Source: Promerops cafer | Taxonomy: Eukaryota > Chordata > Aves > Passeriformes > Nectariniidae | DNA: 64,000 bases | Reading direction: 5' to 3' | Assembly (NCBI GenBank): GCA_013398275.1 | Contig: VZSE01006621.1 | Span: 319,296-383,295 of the forward strand | In this document: positions 36,116 through 48,876 of the stretch, piece by piece | How positions within the stretch are numbered: position 1 is the first letter of the stretch | How the letters are laid out: each line of letters begins with the position of its first letter | Notes under the pieces: model-generated | What the model saw: the letters and a program-made list of their open reading frames with translations, nothing else | Databases searched by the model: none | What the model was told of the DNA's origin: nothing | Translations under genes and position numbers: made by a program

Positions 36116-38867
36116 AAAGTAAAAGGAAAATGTCACATACTTTTTTCACACTGTGCAACAAAAGGGAACTCATACTGACTCCATGAAAGTAAGCTTTGGT
36201 AATAATAGCAGAAGAGAGCAGTTTTAACACAGCAGGATGACCTGGAAGACTGCAAGGCTGGAACCTGAAAGCCAGTTCAGGAGCACATTTATACTCAGAC
36301 TGCTTTTCCTTATGCATTTTCTTCTGAGCCCTAATCATATCCTTGCAAAGACTTGGAAACTTAAAAGCTTTGTTATAAGCAGCCATAATTCCCTTATTCT
36401 TCCCTGGCCCCTCCAAAAAACCCAACCCAAAAGTCAGGACACTAGACTTGGGAGGCAAACTACATAAAATGAAAGAGTCCTGTACATGTTCAAGTCCTTG
36501 TCCTACTTGAATCAAACAGAATGTCATGACTCATTTCAGTTTAACTAAAGTTTCATCAAGGATTGCTCCCACAGATAGGTATAATGTCTTTGAACTCCCT
36601 AAGAAGCTGGCAAATGCAGCTTACCCCATCTGAAGGTGCTATGCACACTTAGAACAGCACAGATGGGTCTCAAAAGAAAACTGGTGTTTGTACTGCAGTT
36701 ACTTGTGTGAGAAGAAAGCTGCTGAGCTGAACTAGATAGCAAAGATGCCTCTTTCTTTCTTTGCAGAATATCCATTTCACAATTTGATTTTTTTTTCTCT
36801 GTTTTCTAATTACACAATCTTTTAAAGATTAGGCACACTCAGTTTAATTAGATTAAGGTAGAGAATTTAAAGATCCTTGGTAATTTTGATTTTTTAAATT
36901 GCTCTTACTACAGTGTTTTAGACCTTTGCCTTTTGAAGGTTTTTTGAGTATGTACACAACTAAGTTGTACCAAAATGTCATGGAACAGCTGGCATCCTTA
37001 GGTTGCAGGTGACTGGCATTAAGGATCGTCATAGATAGGGGAAATGCCATACTTCCATTAAAAATCACATTATTCAAGGTTTTATAATGCCAAATTTCAG
37101 CACATCATTACATTTGAACAAGCAAGGTTTAATTGCTTGACCAATTTTTTTCTTTTCATGTGTTGTATCCTGCCACTGTTCTTAAGATAAAGACGTTTCT
37201 GCTATGTATTGTAGATGATATTTTTAAAATCAAAGGAATTACATCTGTCCAGAATGATACTGACAAAATATCTTTTTAATGGATAATTGAGATAATTGCA
37301 AATTTGGAAGGGATTGTTGAGTTACCCCAAACTCCTTTAGAAATATGAATGGAAATGAAAGGGCTTCATAATTTTGAACAGTATTGAGAGGAAATTTCCA
37401 TATTTTGCTGTATTAGTTCTCAAAACACTGTCTCAGTTTTGTGAGTTTGAGGTCAAAAGTGGGCAAAGTCCTGATGAGTCCCAACTCTTACTCCTAAGTA
37501 AGCCAAGGAACAGAGACCTCAACACACCACAGAAAACTAGGAAATATGATCCTTTTAGGAGGCAGACATAGACAGACAATAATTTTAAACTGTGATTATA
37601 CCAGATCTTTCTTTTAAGATGCTGCATTTTCATATGCTCACAGATCTCAGTAAGTCTTCCTTCAAGCATAAATTCTCCATGATTCAATATTTAATCTTAC
37701 ATTTTTCCCTTCCTCCCTTCCTTCCACGGAAAGTTATGAAGTAAATAAAAAACAAACAAACAAAACCTCAAATCAAAACAAAACTACAAATAACAAAATA
37801 GAATGTTTGCTTTAAAAAGTGACACTACTAAATGCAAAAGCAATAGAAATATTTTCTTCATATTTATGGATATTTTTCATATGCTAGAACAAGTTTTCCA
37901 CTTTCAATGAGTGTTTTGGATTCATTTGACATAAAGTTTCATAACTTCATACTTTGAAGGTTGATAAAATGTTGTAGTATTGGCATCAAATGTATTTCAG
38001 ACTTTTGAGTTGGAATTTTGAAGAACAATTTTCTTCACCTGTTTAGACCACCTTTATGATACCCACATCATAAAGCCATCCCAGGACAACAGGTAAATGT
38101 TGCTGTATATGGTATGAAAAGAAAAACTGAGTTACCTCAAAGGGAAAAAAAATAAAGAATAAAATCTTTCTGATCTTCTGTCAACTCTTTAAACTAAGGT
38201 TATAACTTCCTTGCAGACCATCACATACAGAGCTGTCTGTGTCAGTTTTTATAGATTCTTCTGATAGCCTGTGCAGTGATTGACCCAAACCTTGTTCCCA
38301 CTCAGTTTTTGTTCAAACTAAATCACTTGTGAGACAAGTTATTTTTATAATCTTGAAAGATCTGGATCATAAATCATGTGGCAGTCAAAGGAAGCACAAA
38401 AATTCTATAGCCTACAGCATAACACAATTGTAACACACAAAAAAAATTATCAGATTTAAAGAGAAATAGTGCAACTCAGTCTGCTTTGGGCAGCGTTTTA
38501 ACAACAAATTTATCTTCTTTTTCCAAATAATAAATACAATCATCTTACAAAGTACTAACATGAAACTATTTCAAGATAGTTTGACACAATGAATGCTTGT
38601 AAGATCATGAAAAAAAATGTGCAAAGGTAATTCAAGGTGAAAAAATATTGAAAAAAATTACATTATGTCTCCTAAATTTCAAAGTTACAGCTACTGTCAA
38701 GAAACCAAGCAGTAAAGAACAGAGAATGCCCTTAATTTTCCATATAAGATAGCTCATGAAATAACTTTCCATCATGTTTGTAGTAGCAACTCTTCTGCTG
38801 CTGTGTATTAATTTTGCGCTGAACTGATGGAGTGCAATACACTAACTTATGGGACTTATGGGGAAGT
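36116..38867. other. non-coding stretch, unassigned
   Basis: No gene is seen. The minus-strand open frame of 146 codons at 36087-36527 begins inside the LTR-flank region. It has no recognisable domain, and a plus-strand frame overlaps it, so I regard it as chance. An A/C-rich tract (aaacaaac) lies at 37745-37795 next to a ccttcctccc word at 37707-37726. Confidence 0.5.
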
Positions 38868-39410
38868 CGGCTGGAGAAGACATCCATCTGCAGTCCATGG
38901 AGCACCCCATGCTGGAGCAAGTGGATGGCCCACAGGAGGCTGTGACTTCATGAGAAGTCCATGCTGAAGCAGGTCTTGGAAGTCTGTGGCCCCATGAAGA
39001 GGGAAGCCCACACTGGAGCAGGTTTGCTGGCAGGACTTGGGATCTTCTGGGGTACCCATGCTGGAGCAAAGTGTTCCAGAGGGACTGAGGCCTGTGGAAG
39101 GAGCCCACGCTGGTGCAGATGATAAAGGACTGTCTCCCATGGGTGGGACACTATGCTGGAGCAGAGGAGGAGTGTGGGGAGGAAGGAGTGGCACAATCAA
39201 CCTGGAATGAACTGGCCGCAATCCCCATTCCCCATACCCCTGTGACACCTGGGGGAGAGGGAGAGAAATTAGGGGTGAGGCTAAGCCCAGGAAGATGGGA
39301 GAGACAGGGGAAAGGTGTTTTTAAGATTTGTCCTTATTTCTCATTATCCTACTCCAATTTGATTAGCAATGAGTTAAATAATTTTTTAGCCACATGGAAT
39401 CTTGGTGTAG
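38868..39410 (+). mobile_element. old avian ERV LTR fragment, same family as 2121-2814
   Basis: Sense-strand LTR fragment with the module 'catgctggagca' recurring roughly every 45-65 bp (near 38910, 38961, 39014, 39059, 39105 and 39152). It is then followed by 'gaggaaggagtggcacaatc', 'ggaatgaactggccgcaatc', 'ccccattccccatacccctg', 'gagggagagaaattaggggt', 'ttttaagatttgtccttatt' and 'cctactccaatttgattagc'. It fades after the AT-rich polyadenylation region near 39390-39410, so the 3' terminus seen in the 2121-2814 copy is missing. Most CpGs in the modules are converted to TG or CA. Minus-strand open frames at 38842-39248 are antisense readings of the GC-richer modules. Confidence 0.85.
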
Positions 39411-42400
39411 CATGCATAGCACAGTTCACCTTACCATCTTCATGTAAACTTGTGCCTTGTTGAACAAGCCTTCTTTACAATTCTATGATACTGCTGAGAC
39501 ACTTAAACATTTTTTAATTTTTTTTTTGCATTTTTCTCCGACAGAAACAGAGTCCTGGCAGCATGAAATATTTCTATGTAACTTTTGGAAGTTTTTCCCC
39601 TTTGAAGTAGTTTTATTTCTCAGTTGAAAAAAGAGTTATGAATTGTATAACAATAAAGTCTCTGTAGCCTTGCAGTTATAAGCAATTACAATCTACCCTG
39701 AAAAGAGATGTACAAGAAAATCAAATTAGAATGTTCACATATAAGAAATAGGTTGTGTTTTTCTGAACATTTTAAAAATTCTGTTTATTTTCCAATAGCA
39801 CAATAATTGCTAAAGTTTTTTATTTCCAGCAGTTATTTTTACATAATGAATATTACTTTTCAGATTATTTATAATATTTAATTTTCCCTATTTTTGTATA
39901 ATTGCAATAGGAGAACCTTCTAGCTCTTCGGAGGACCATTATTTATCATCACCACTTTATGATACAGCTGAAGTTTTCAGAGATGAGAAAGTTTAAAGTA
40001 TATAAAAAAAGCCATAACCCTAATTGTGTGTGTTTTATTTTACATGAGACAAAATGGATTTTTTGGGTGATTTAAGAAATTGATCCACTCAGATTAATAT
40101 TTTGATTCTGCCCCTGATCAGTCGAAAAATTAAAGAAGATTCTGATTCCCATATTTATGTTAGAATAATTTTACTCATCAAGACAAGGGAGAAAAAAATC
40201 TTTTTTTAATTATATTCACTTTGGCTTATTCCACAATTTTTGCTGTCTTAGGTAGTGATCAACTGTTTGTGAGATTACAGCTATCTTTATTAGATTTAAT
40301 TTATATAAGGATATATCTTCTCAAAAATGTTTCTTAGACAGTGGCAGTAAGTTATTGTAGCTGTCTTGAGTTTTGTATTTGTTAGAGATAAAACAGCATT
40401 TCCTCATACAGTATACACATACATGACTTAGAGTAAAAACACTACCTCAAACTAGTTTGGAACACAGCTTACAGTTTGCATGCAGTGAATTTGCACTGCA
40501 TTAGCACTAAATGTGATGCATAAAAGTGAAATATGAAAGTATGAAGGATATAAACAATCAGTTCGTCTCTGTTGCAGCATTTAATCACCAACTGTTCCAT
40601 TGTAGTAGGACAGAACCATCCACTTCATACAAAGAACAGAAGCAGTTGTTGTAGCTTAATAATGTTGGATCTTCCTATGCAGTTTTTCTATTATTTGTCA
40701 ACAGAAATGGTGTTCCTAAATCATGTAGTTATTTGAAAATTCCACTCTTAGAGGATTCTCTCACTGAAGAACCTATTTTAAAATTTCCTTTTCTGTCCTA
40801 ATAAAGACTTTTAATTGAGTAACTTGACTATGAATAACATAATAAAGTGTGTAATGTTGATCTAAAGACCTTGACTACATTTAAGTCTGTGGGATGCTTC
40901 CTTTGATTTTAAAACCTCAAAGATCATAGGCCTAGCATGGTACAGAAAGTATGCCCAAGAACCACAGCATTGACATGAAATTCCTTCTCCATGATTTGCA
41001 GAACTGGATAAATATAGCAGATCAAAATTATATAACAAAAACCTGTTTTTTTAAAAAATAAAAATATTGCTTGAAGAGAGCCTCTGCTGATGGTTGGTCT
41101 CAGTAATGGTGAGAAGAGGGACTAAAACCTCTCTGTGTATTCTTATTTTTAAAAATTTAATGTTTGTATGAAATATTCAGAAAGTTCAAACAGATTTTTG
41201 CATTCTCAAGATATATTTTTAATCTTATCAATAATGATGTACCTATGCTTGATATATGGTAAGCATCTGATCGTAATAGATTTTTCTCAAAAGCATGGCA
41301 TGCTAGTCCATTTACTTAAGCTAGAGTGCTGCAAGAGCTGGGGAACTGGAATAGAGATTAGTTTTGTGCATTAGCAGATAGTCTGTGAGAGGGTTTGTTA
41401 TTATTATTTTCCAAAGATAAGGTACTCTGTAAGACATAAAGCCAGCCATAATGGAATGTGTTCAGAGTATAATAGAAAATCTGAATCTAGGGTATTTTGA
41501 TGTTTGTTTGCTTTTATTTCCCTGAATGATGCTTCACATGGCAAATTGGTATTAATATTTTCTGACTTGACACTACTTCTACTTCCTGATTTTAAACATC
41601 TGATGTAAGTTTATTTTCATTCCATTTAGTAGCCCCAGGATAAACTGAAATCTTGCTGCTGCTTATAAAGAGAAAAAGAGAAGAGAACCTGTCCAACAGA
41701 CTAATGCTGACATGCTATGAAATCCACAGACGCTCTTGCACCCTGAGGAATAGGTGTGGAGTTGGTATTATGTTGCTGAAATTCTTTTTCCTGAATAAAA
41801 TTGACAGATATGGTTTGAGCATTACAAGACATTGGGAATGGATTGAGGCAATATTAGACTTGCTGACTTTAGGGATGATAAACACTGGAATGTCCTTTTT
41901 TGGGTAAGTTGGAGTACTGCAGTAAAAATAAATGAATAAAGGACAAGCAGTGTTCTCAATTAAAAAATTATTTTCCTTCAGAATTTTTCTCCTACCTGCT
42001 ATTATTTTGCTTCATAAAATTTCCACATAAGTCATCTGGAAGACTGCTTTTCTTTGGCTCTAATTAGTACAGGTTTTGTTCTCTATGTGCAATCCTCGCC
42101 CATCTTGAGCAAAACCACCTTGAGTAAAATCACTTTGTGACTCCATCACTCTTGAGAGACAAATCATCTCTTGAGTAAGTCTTTAGTAAAATCTGATCCT
42201 GTAGATTCTGCCTTCCTTTTGGAATCGGTATTCTACCTAAGCTTTATTTTCCAGTAATTGCCATTTAATTATTCTTTTTATTTTTAGGGAAAATTGAACT
42301 TCCAGTGTCAGAAACTGAAGGCTTTGGCAGTCCAGCATAATACTTCAATCCTTTGTGGTTTTGATAAGACTTCCATTGTTTTCACCTCTGTGCATGTATA

Positions 42401-43844
42401 TGCCATAAGAACTGTTCTCACTTTCTCTTGAAAGAGAGTAATCTAAAACTTGTCCTTTACCCTCATAGGGAAAAAGAAAATTATATTCATGATACCAGGA
42501 TTCTATTTTTTTCTCAGTTTTGTCTTAATTTTCATCTAACTCATATTTATATCCTAAAAAGTTTGCACATTCTGTACAACAGTTCCAAGACATCCACTGA
42601 TCAGTACCATGCTAGTCAGACCACTACCAGTCAATGCCAGTAGCAAATACTTCATAGAGGAATCAAACTTTAGCCCATTATGGTGAAGGTCATCACACTG
42701 CTCAGAGTTATAACCACTCAGTAGGCCTGCTCATATATCAGCCCAAGGTAAAGCTATTTGAAAGAAAAGTATCCTTCTCTTTCTGGTGCTGATGCACCCA
42801 TTCCTGCCAGACACACACTGCCAAAAGAGAAGCCATGTCTCTGACACTCAGCACCAGTCTGTTAGCCTTTATTCAATCCTTTTAGACTAGTCTATTTGGC
42901 ATCTGGGCCTTCTTTATGTCTTCTTTTTCTGGGAAGTTAAAATTCCCTAAAATTCCATGCAAAAAAGAATATTAATCTATTTTAAAGTCCGCCCACTTTG
43001 TTGTGTCACAAATGAAGACAACAAAACACCTTGGGCCCTAGGCAAGGTGATCCACACTGTGGAGTTACTGAGGATCATCTGCTAGGAGTGTTGGGTTTAA
43101 TTTGGAGCAAAGACTAGGACAGCAGTGTTCCTTATTTGGAAAGAGTAGGACTGAGGGCTCTGGTGAAGACGTCCTCTGTAGATTAGAGGGCTGCAATTCA
43201 AAGCATTTGTCACATCAGTTTTGGCTTTGTCACCTTGTGTTATGCACCCAGACTTGATATTTCTCTTTGTACCTATCATGCAGAACCTTGGCATAGGTAT
43301 GGACAAAAATACAGGAGGTTTGATCTAGCCTGGTTTTGTTCTAACACAGTTCCCAGCACACCTAGCCGTGACAGGATGCAGCATCTGCATCTGCTATGGG
43401 AGAAAGTGCTGAAAGGATCTCTGTAAATGTGCAAGAAGGTTTTCTCAGGATTTTCCCTACATCTGTCAAAGGACATATGATTGTAATATTTGTAGAACTT
43501 GCAAAAAGCCTCCCAAATGGACACAGGATAGGAATCTAGTGACTTCTGTGGAAACTCTTTAACTTCAGGGTACAGAGTTTTTTCTGAATCTGTATGGAAT
43601 TTATCAATCAGTCTTCTGAGACATTTGATATTTCCATCAAGTCACTTTACCACTTTTTTAATAGTAGCCTTGTTGAGAAATAGGGTGCTTCACTTAGTAA
43701 TTAGGTGGAAGATGGTAGTTACAATTTCTTAGGAATTTCATGATTGAAAACATAGGAGAGATCAGTGCTGCAAACTGAGACTATAGCCACTAATCCCCTT
43801 CTGGATTTAAATTATAGTTTATTTCTTTAATTTTAAAAGGGGGA

Positions 43845-43863
43845 TTGTTGTTGTTGTTGTTTT
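43845..43863. repeat. (TTG)6 microsatellite
   Basis: Six perfect ttg units in T-rich surroundings. On the other strand it encodes a short Asn run in a spurious open frame (43790-44041). Confidence 0.75.
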
Positions 43864-46800
43864 GTATTTGTTTCTGTTTTCTTGTTGGGTTTTTTTGCCA
43901 AAAGTGGTGGTACTTAATACCTTTTACACAATGATTGGTTTTATATTGCTGGAGCTGAGATACTAATCCAGAAACTGAGAGAAACGGAGGAGAAGGAGCA
44001 GAATTTGAGACTCCTGCTTTCAGTGTAAATGGACCACTCATTGGGCTGTACAGTTAATGAATCTTCAATTCAACAGTTCAATCAAAGTAAGTGGAAGTGT
44101 ACAGACAATGCCTCTAGGCAGGTAGTTAAGACATGTACATGGCAGATGCAGCAGAGAATGATGGGGAAATGAGCCTAGGCACTACGTATGGGTATCTTAT
44201 TGTGTAAGACCTGTACAGCATTATCACCATTATAAGTCAAATTGCTTGTACCTGTTTTAGGCAGTTTTTAGGCATTTTCAAAACTGCTGTGAGAAAAGAG
44301 TGAAAGAATATTTATTTAGACCTGTGATGTGCTGAATTCAATACTGTGATCCTGCACATGCTGAGAACTAGCATTCTGAAAAATGAGCCCCCTTCGTTTT
44401 TCAGATGCTTGAATATCTAACAGGTTTCAAGAATATGATGATCCAGGACAACAGAATAACACAAACACCACTTAAACACTTTGCTGTATCTCAGTAGAAG
44501 CCACTGTAGTGGGTATTTATTTAGTGTTGTAGTAACTGTCACTGAAAGAAAAAAAAATTAATTGTTAAAAATGAATATCACTTTAAGATCCCATATGAAA
44601 TAGGAGATTGACTATCTGATTTTTACATAATGGAAAGTCCTGTAAATAGTAAATATCATTTAAATGACACAAGAAATTGCATTACCCAAATTACTAGAAA
44701 ATTAAATTATATCTAAATTTTTCTCCTATTAAATTATACTTCATAAACTTTCACAACAAGTTTGGTTTTTTGGAGAGACTTCATGTTTAGATTTTATATT
44801 ACAGAAGTTGTACAGACTTTAGGTTAAACATAAAGTATTTTCCAAAAAGAGATGTAAAAAGAGAAGAATTTTGTGACCTGAATATGCTTGTACAAAGGAA
44901 ACTGCTTTTAGAAACTGGTTTAAATTAGTTATGTGACCAAAGCTAGACTAGAATTTCACACCTACATACATATTTTTAGAAAAGGTAATGTCACTATCAT
45001 TACTTTTCTCAGTAGAAGATCATCTTTTCCTGTGTTTTTTGCAAACAAAAATCCCTTCAAGTTCCTTCCATTTTTGAAGACAAAATATGTCACATGAAAG
45101 CTCTTTCTCTTTTCCCTCTCAAAACATAGGGCTGTTGTTTAGGTGCTACAAGAAGCTGCTCTAATTATTGGCTACAAGTGTACCATTAGCCTGGGAACAG
45201 CTAACTGCCTTTAATTGCTGGAAACAGCTGGGTAATTAATGCTACCCAATTAGTATAAACACTTTATAATCTTCTTTGAATCCTCCTGTGACCCTCTTGG
45301 GTATCATACTTCACAATTTGAAAACAGAACTGGAGGAGAAGTTGTGAAATCTACTATTAAAGGCAGAAAATTTAATTTCTGGCTGACAGAATTTTATACA
45401 TCCTTCATCATAGTCACTCCCAGTGCTTATTATTATGATAATTTATATAGCTGTAGTTGTCATCCATTGTGTCATGTTTGAACATTGCTGAGAGCAAGTA
45501 GCTTGTGTCCAAAGATCTCAGAATACAAGACTTTGATTATAGTCCATAAATCCAGTGATTAGTCCGTAAATCTGTTTGCCTGTCTGTAGCAAATCTCTGT
45601 GGAGATATCTCCAGAAGAGATACAGGCAGTTCAGGCTGCAGGAGGAAAGGGAACTTTATGAAGAATGCATGGCATTCTTGGGGGAAGACTTGAGGAAAAT
45701 ACTGTGGGGTTTTTTTAACCCTAACTGTGAAGGAAAGGAACCAATAAAATACAACACTGTCCATAAAGTTAGGGTTTACTTTGCAGATTAGATTTCTACT
45801 GGTGCTCTCCCAACTTTTCCTCAGTTTTGTCTGCACTGGATAGTACAGTAACAGAGTAAAATTACCTTTTTATATATTTTTTTTTTTTTTAATGAGATAG
45901 CATCTATTGTTCAGATGCAAGAGTAGATCAGGCTGTGATAACTCAAGAAACTGCCCAAACTAGTCTGTTTCTTTCCTAAGACTAGCTCATGCATAGCTAA
46001 ATTGGCTGTAGCTGAAATACTTTGTAGTCTGAGCTCTGTGTATATTTGGACCACATAGTTATGTGCTCATGGCCAAAACATTGAACCAGAAATCAGAAAA
46101 ATTGTCCTTTCCTGTATAACTCATGCTCCTTCAAAAACACAAGGAAAACACTGCATGCTTCTCTGAAGCATTTGCTAGTGATAACAATGTATGTACATAA
46201 ATATCTGAAAATAATTCAGTTACTGTACATAATTCAGGACTCTATATCTAATCTATATCTAATCAAATACTTATATGTTCCTTTGTGCATGTGCAATAGG
46301 ATGAGGTATACAGAAAGACTGCACTGTTAGGTGGGAATGAAAGTGATTTAAATATTGTTTGGGGGTTACATGTTAGAATGAAAATGAATAAAATTCACAA
46401 TAACTCATTAGAAAGAAAACCAGGAAGCGAACTTAGCTCCCATAATCAATAACTGGTTAGACTATTAATGACTGGTAGAATTCTTATTTGTTCAGTGCAA
46501 AATTATGTTTGAAGAGGAAATTCTTAGTAGAACAAAAAGACAGGAATTTTCAGAGCCCACAAATTATAAAAAGCTTAGAAATGTAAACAGGATGTTGTTG
46601 ACTTTTAGTTTGGTTGGTTGGGTTTTTAAATACATTCCTCTGAAATTCCAATCATCTGTGTAACACCTACTTGAGACTAAAATATCTGTGAATTGTGTCA
46701 AGTTTATTTCTAAAAACTTTTATTACCTTCTTTATAGCCTGACAGTACTGCCCATTAGCTTATTTCTTTTCCCTTGATTTAAACTACCTTGTCTTTTAAA

Positions 46801-47914
46801 TCCAAGGCTATATTAGGTGAAAGACTTAAAAATATAAATATATGAAATGTTCAGAGACAACCATATAAAACTGCATTATTTTGTCAAGAATGCTTTACCT
46901 CACAAATCATGCACTTGGGGGAAAAAAATAATCATTTTAACATGTAATTTAAGTACTGAAGCAAAAAAGTAAAACCAAGGAAAAGATAAATTGCACCATC
47001 TACGATTAACAAAGCAGATGAAGTGGTAGAAAGCACTTTAACAATATAAATAGGTCTATTGAGTAACAGACAAATATAAAGTAGTTGTTTACAAACCTGT
47101 AAATTTTACTGTGTTGTAGTTTTCAACAGTGTGAACAGGTAAGATTTATGAGCAGTCCTAATTTATTAGACTAACAAGAGTTTTCTGTAATTATATCCTA
47201 AGCCAACATAAAGAATAAAGTTGTGTGAATCTACTAACTGTAAGACAAATTCTCAAGAGAATTTAGCAATATAAAGGATAGCAACCACCTTTTCAAAATT
47301 TGCTATATATAGTTATTTTTTCTCATACATAGAATATACCACATAAAAATATTTTTGTGACTCAAAACAAGGTCTTTATTACTGTGAAAATTAAAATGGC
47401 CACATTATCTATGAACCTAATTTCTTTAGTTTTTGTTGGCAGAAAAAATACTAAAAGGATTACTCTTGGCAAAATTTATTGAAAGTTAAGTAGTTCATAA
47501 TTTCAAGTTGCTGCTTGCCATTATACAAGAACCAAGTATTGTGATGAACATGTGACATGTACTGAACTTTTGCAAACTTTTAAAAAAATATTTTATATTT
47601 CCAAGAAGACCGATCACCTTTTTCTGGATTGTAATGCCATTGTACATTGCTTTCTTTTGTCCTAAAAGAAACTTATCAATGATGCATTTCTATCTTGATT
47701 GATAGGTGTAGAACAAATGGGTTGAATGCACTGGAAGGGAAATTAAAAAAAAAAAAAATAAGAAAAGGAAACAACATCATGTGTTCAATTAATGAACATC
47801 TAAATTTTCCCTGCAAGCTTTGTTTTATTTTAATAACATTTTGGCCACTGTAGTTTAGTCAAATGATGTCTTTTAAATCTATTGAACTGGGATAGTAAGA
47901 CATATACAAATATT

Positions 47915-47946
47915 ATGATGATAATAATAATAAAAATAATAAATAT
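47915..47946. repeat. (AAT)n microsatellite
   Basis: Imperfect aat/ata units in an AT-rich flank. Confidence 0.7.
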
Positions 47947-48465
47947 ATTGTCTTTCATTAAAATCAGATCAACCTAAAGCAATAAACTTGTTAATAGCCA
48001 AGACACCAGCTTTCAGACACAGAGTCTATGCAACAGAAACAACTTTCTGATACTTGGCTTAGAGAGAAGTAAATGGTTTTTCTTGCTGTCTTAATTATAC
48101 AAAAATGACCATCTTTCACCTTCTTTCAGGCCATCCTTGCCTATGTGTATCCTACTGTATCACTGTAGTACAGAGTATCCCATTCTTGGCTTTTTGATGT
48201 GTACAGGTAGGCCTAAACAGAGCAGAAGATTGAAAGGAACTAATATCTGGACATTGGATCAAATTCTACATTTTCACTAATGATGATGGGACCTTTAACA
48301 TATAGACCATCTAAGGAAAACACCTACATTTAGTTGTTTAAGTCTGTCCTAATTTGAATCTGAAATTCATGCTCTTTTTCTTCCTTTATTTTTCCTACTG
48401 TCCAGGCCCACCGTAGGAAATATGAGGTATTTACTGTCCCATTCTTTCCCTTGAAATGGAGAATC

Positions 48466-48876
48466 TGTCAAACAAGGAGAGGCTGAGAACTGGGACTGTT
48501 GAGGCTGAGAAGAAAAGGCTCAGGACAGAGTTTATCAAAGTGTATAAACATCTGATGGGTAGAATAAAAATGAAGCCATATTCATCTTAGTAGTATCCAG
48601 TTACAAGCAGTTACTCTCCTGTGAGAGGCAATAGTCACAAATATAAAATAAATTCTACCTAAATGTAAAAAGCCCTTTTTTTTACTGTGAGAATGATTGA
48701 AAACTGGGATAGATTTCACAAAGAGATTATGGATTTTCCATTATTAGAATTATCCAAATCTCAACTGGAGGTGGCCCCCAGGAGAAACGCACTCTAGGTG
48801 ACCTTGCTTTGAACAGAGGGATTGAACTAGACAACCTCCACAGGTCCCTTTGGTCCTCAGCTGTCCTGTGATTGAA
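48466..48876 (+). mobile_element. old CR1 LINE 3' UTR copy
   Basis: Diverged CR1 on the plus strand. Recognisable words are 'ggagaggctgagaactggga', 'gctgagaagaaaaggctcag', 'gtataaacatctgatgggta', 'agttactctcctgtgagagg', 'tttttactgtgagaatgatt' and 'tgaactagacaacctccaca'. It closes with 'ggtccctttggtcctcagct' and the terminal 'gtcctgtgattg'. The order matches the 3' UTR of the CR1 type with 'gatctccagaggtccc'. Many substitutions and small indels mark it as one of the oldest CR1 copies here. Confidence 0.8.

Larger units (their letters stand above)
39411..48465. other. long AT-rich non-coding stretch
   Basis: About 9 kb with no defensible gene or interspersed repeat. Features inside are a (TTG)n tract at 43845-43863, short A and T runs (for example 45877-45892 and 47745-47758) and an (AAT)n tract at 47915-47946. 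A repeat-free block at 45130-45320 is rich in TAAT-core words and may be conserved. Open frames such as 41653-41907, 45576-45791 and minus 45537-45836 carry no known domain and conflict with one another by strand. Confidence 0.55.

Noticed and set aside
36087..36527. The longest minus-strand open frame (146 codons)
   Set aside because: It begins in the LTR end and flank, shows no recognisable domain, and overlaps an unrelated plus-strand frame. Its length is within chance for 64 kb.
38842..39248. Pro/Ser-rich minus-strand open frames up to 130 codons
   Set aside because: They are antisense readings of the GC-richer modules in an ERV LTR.
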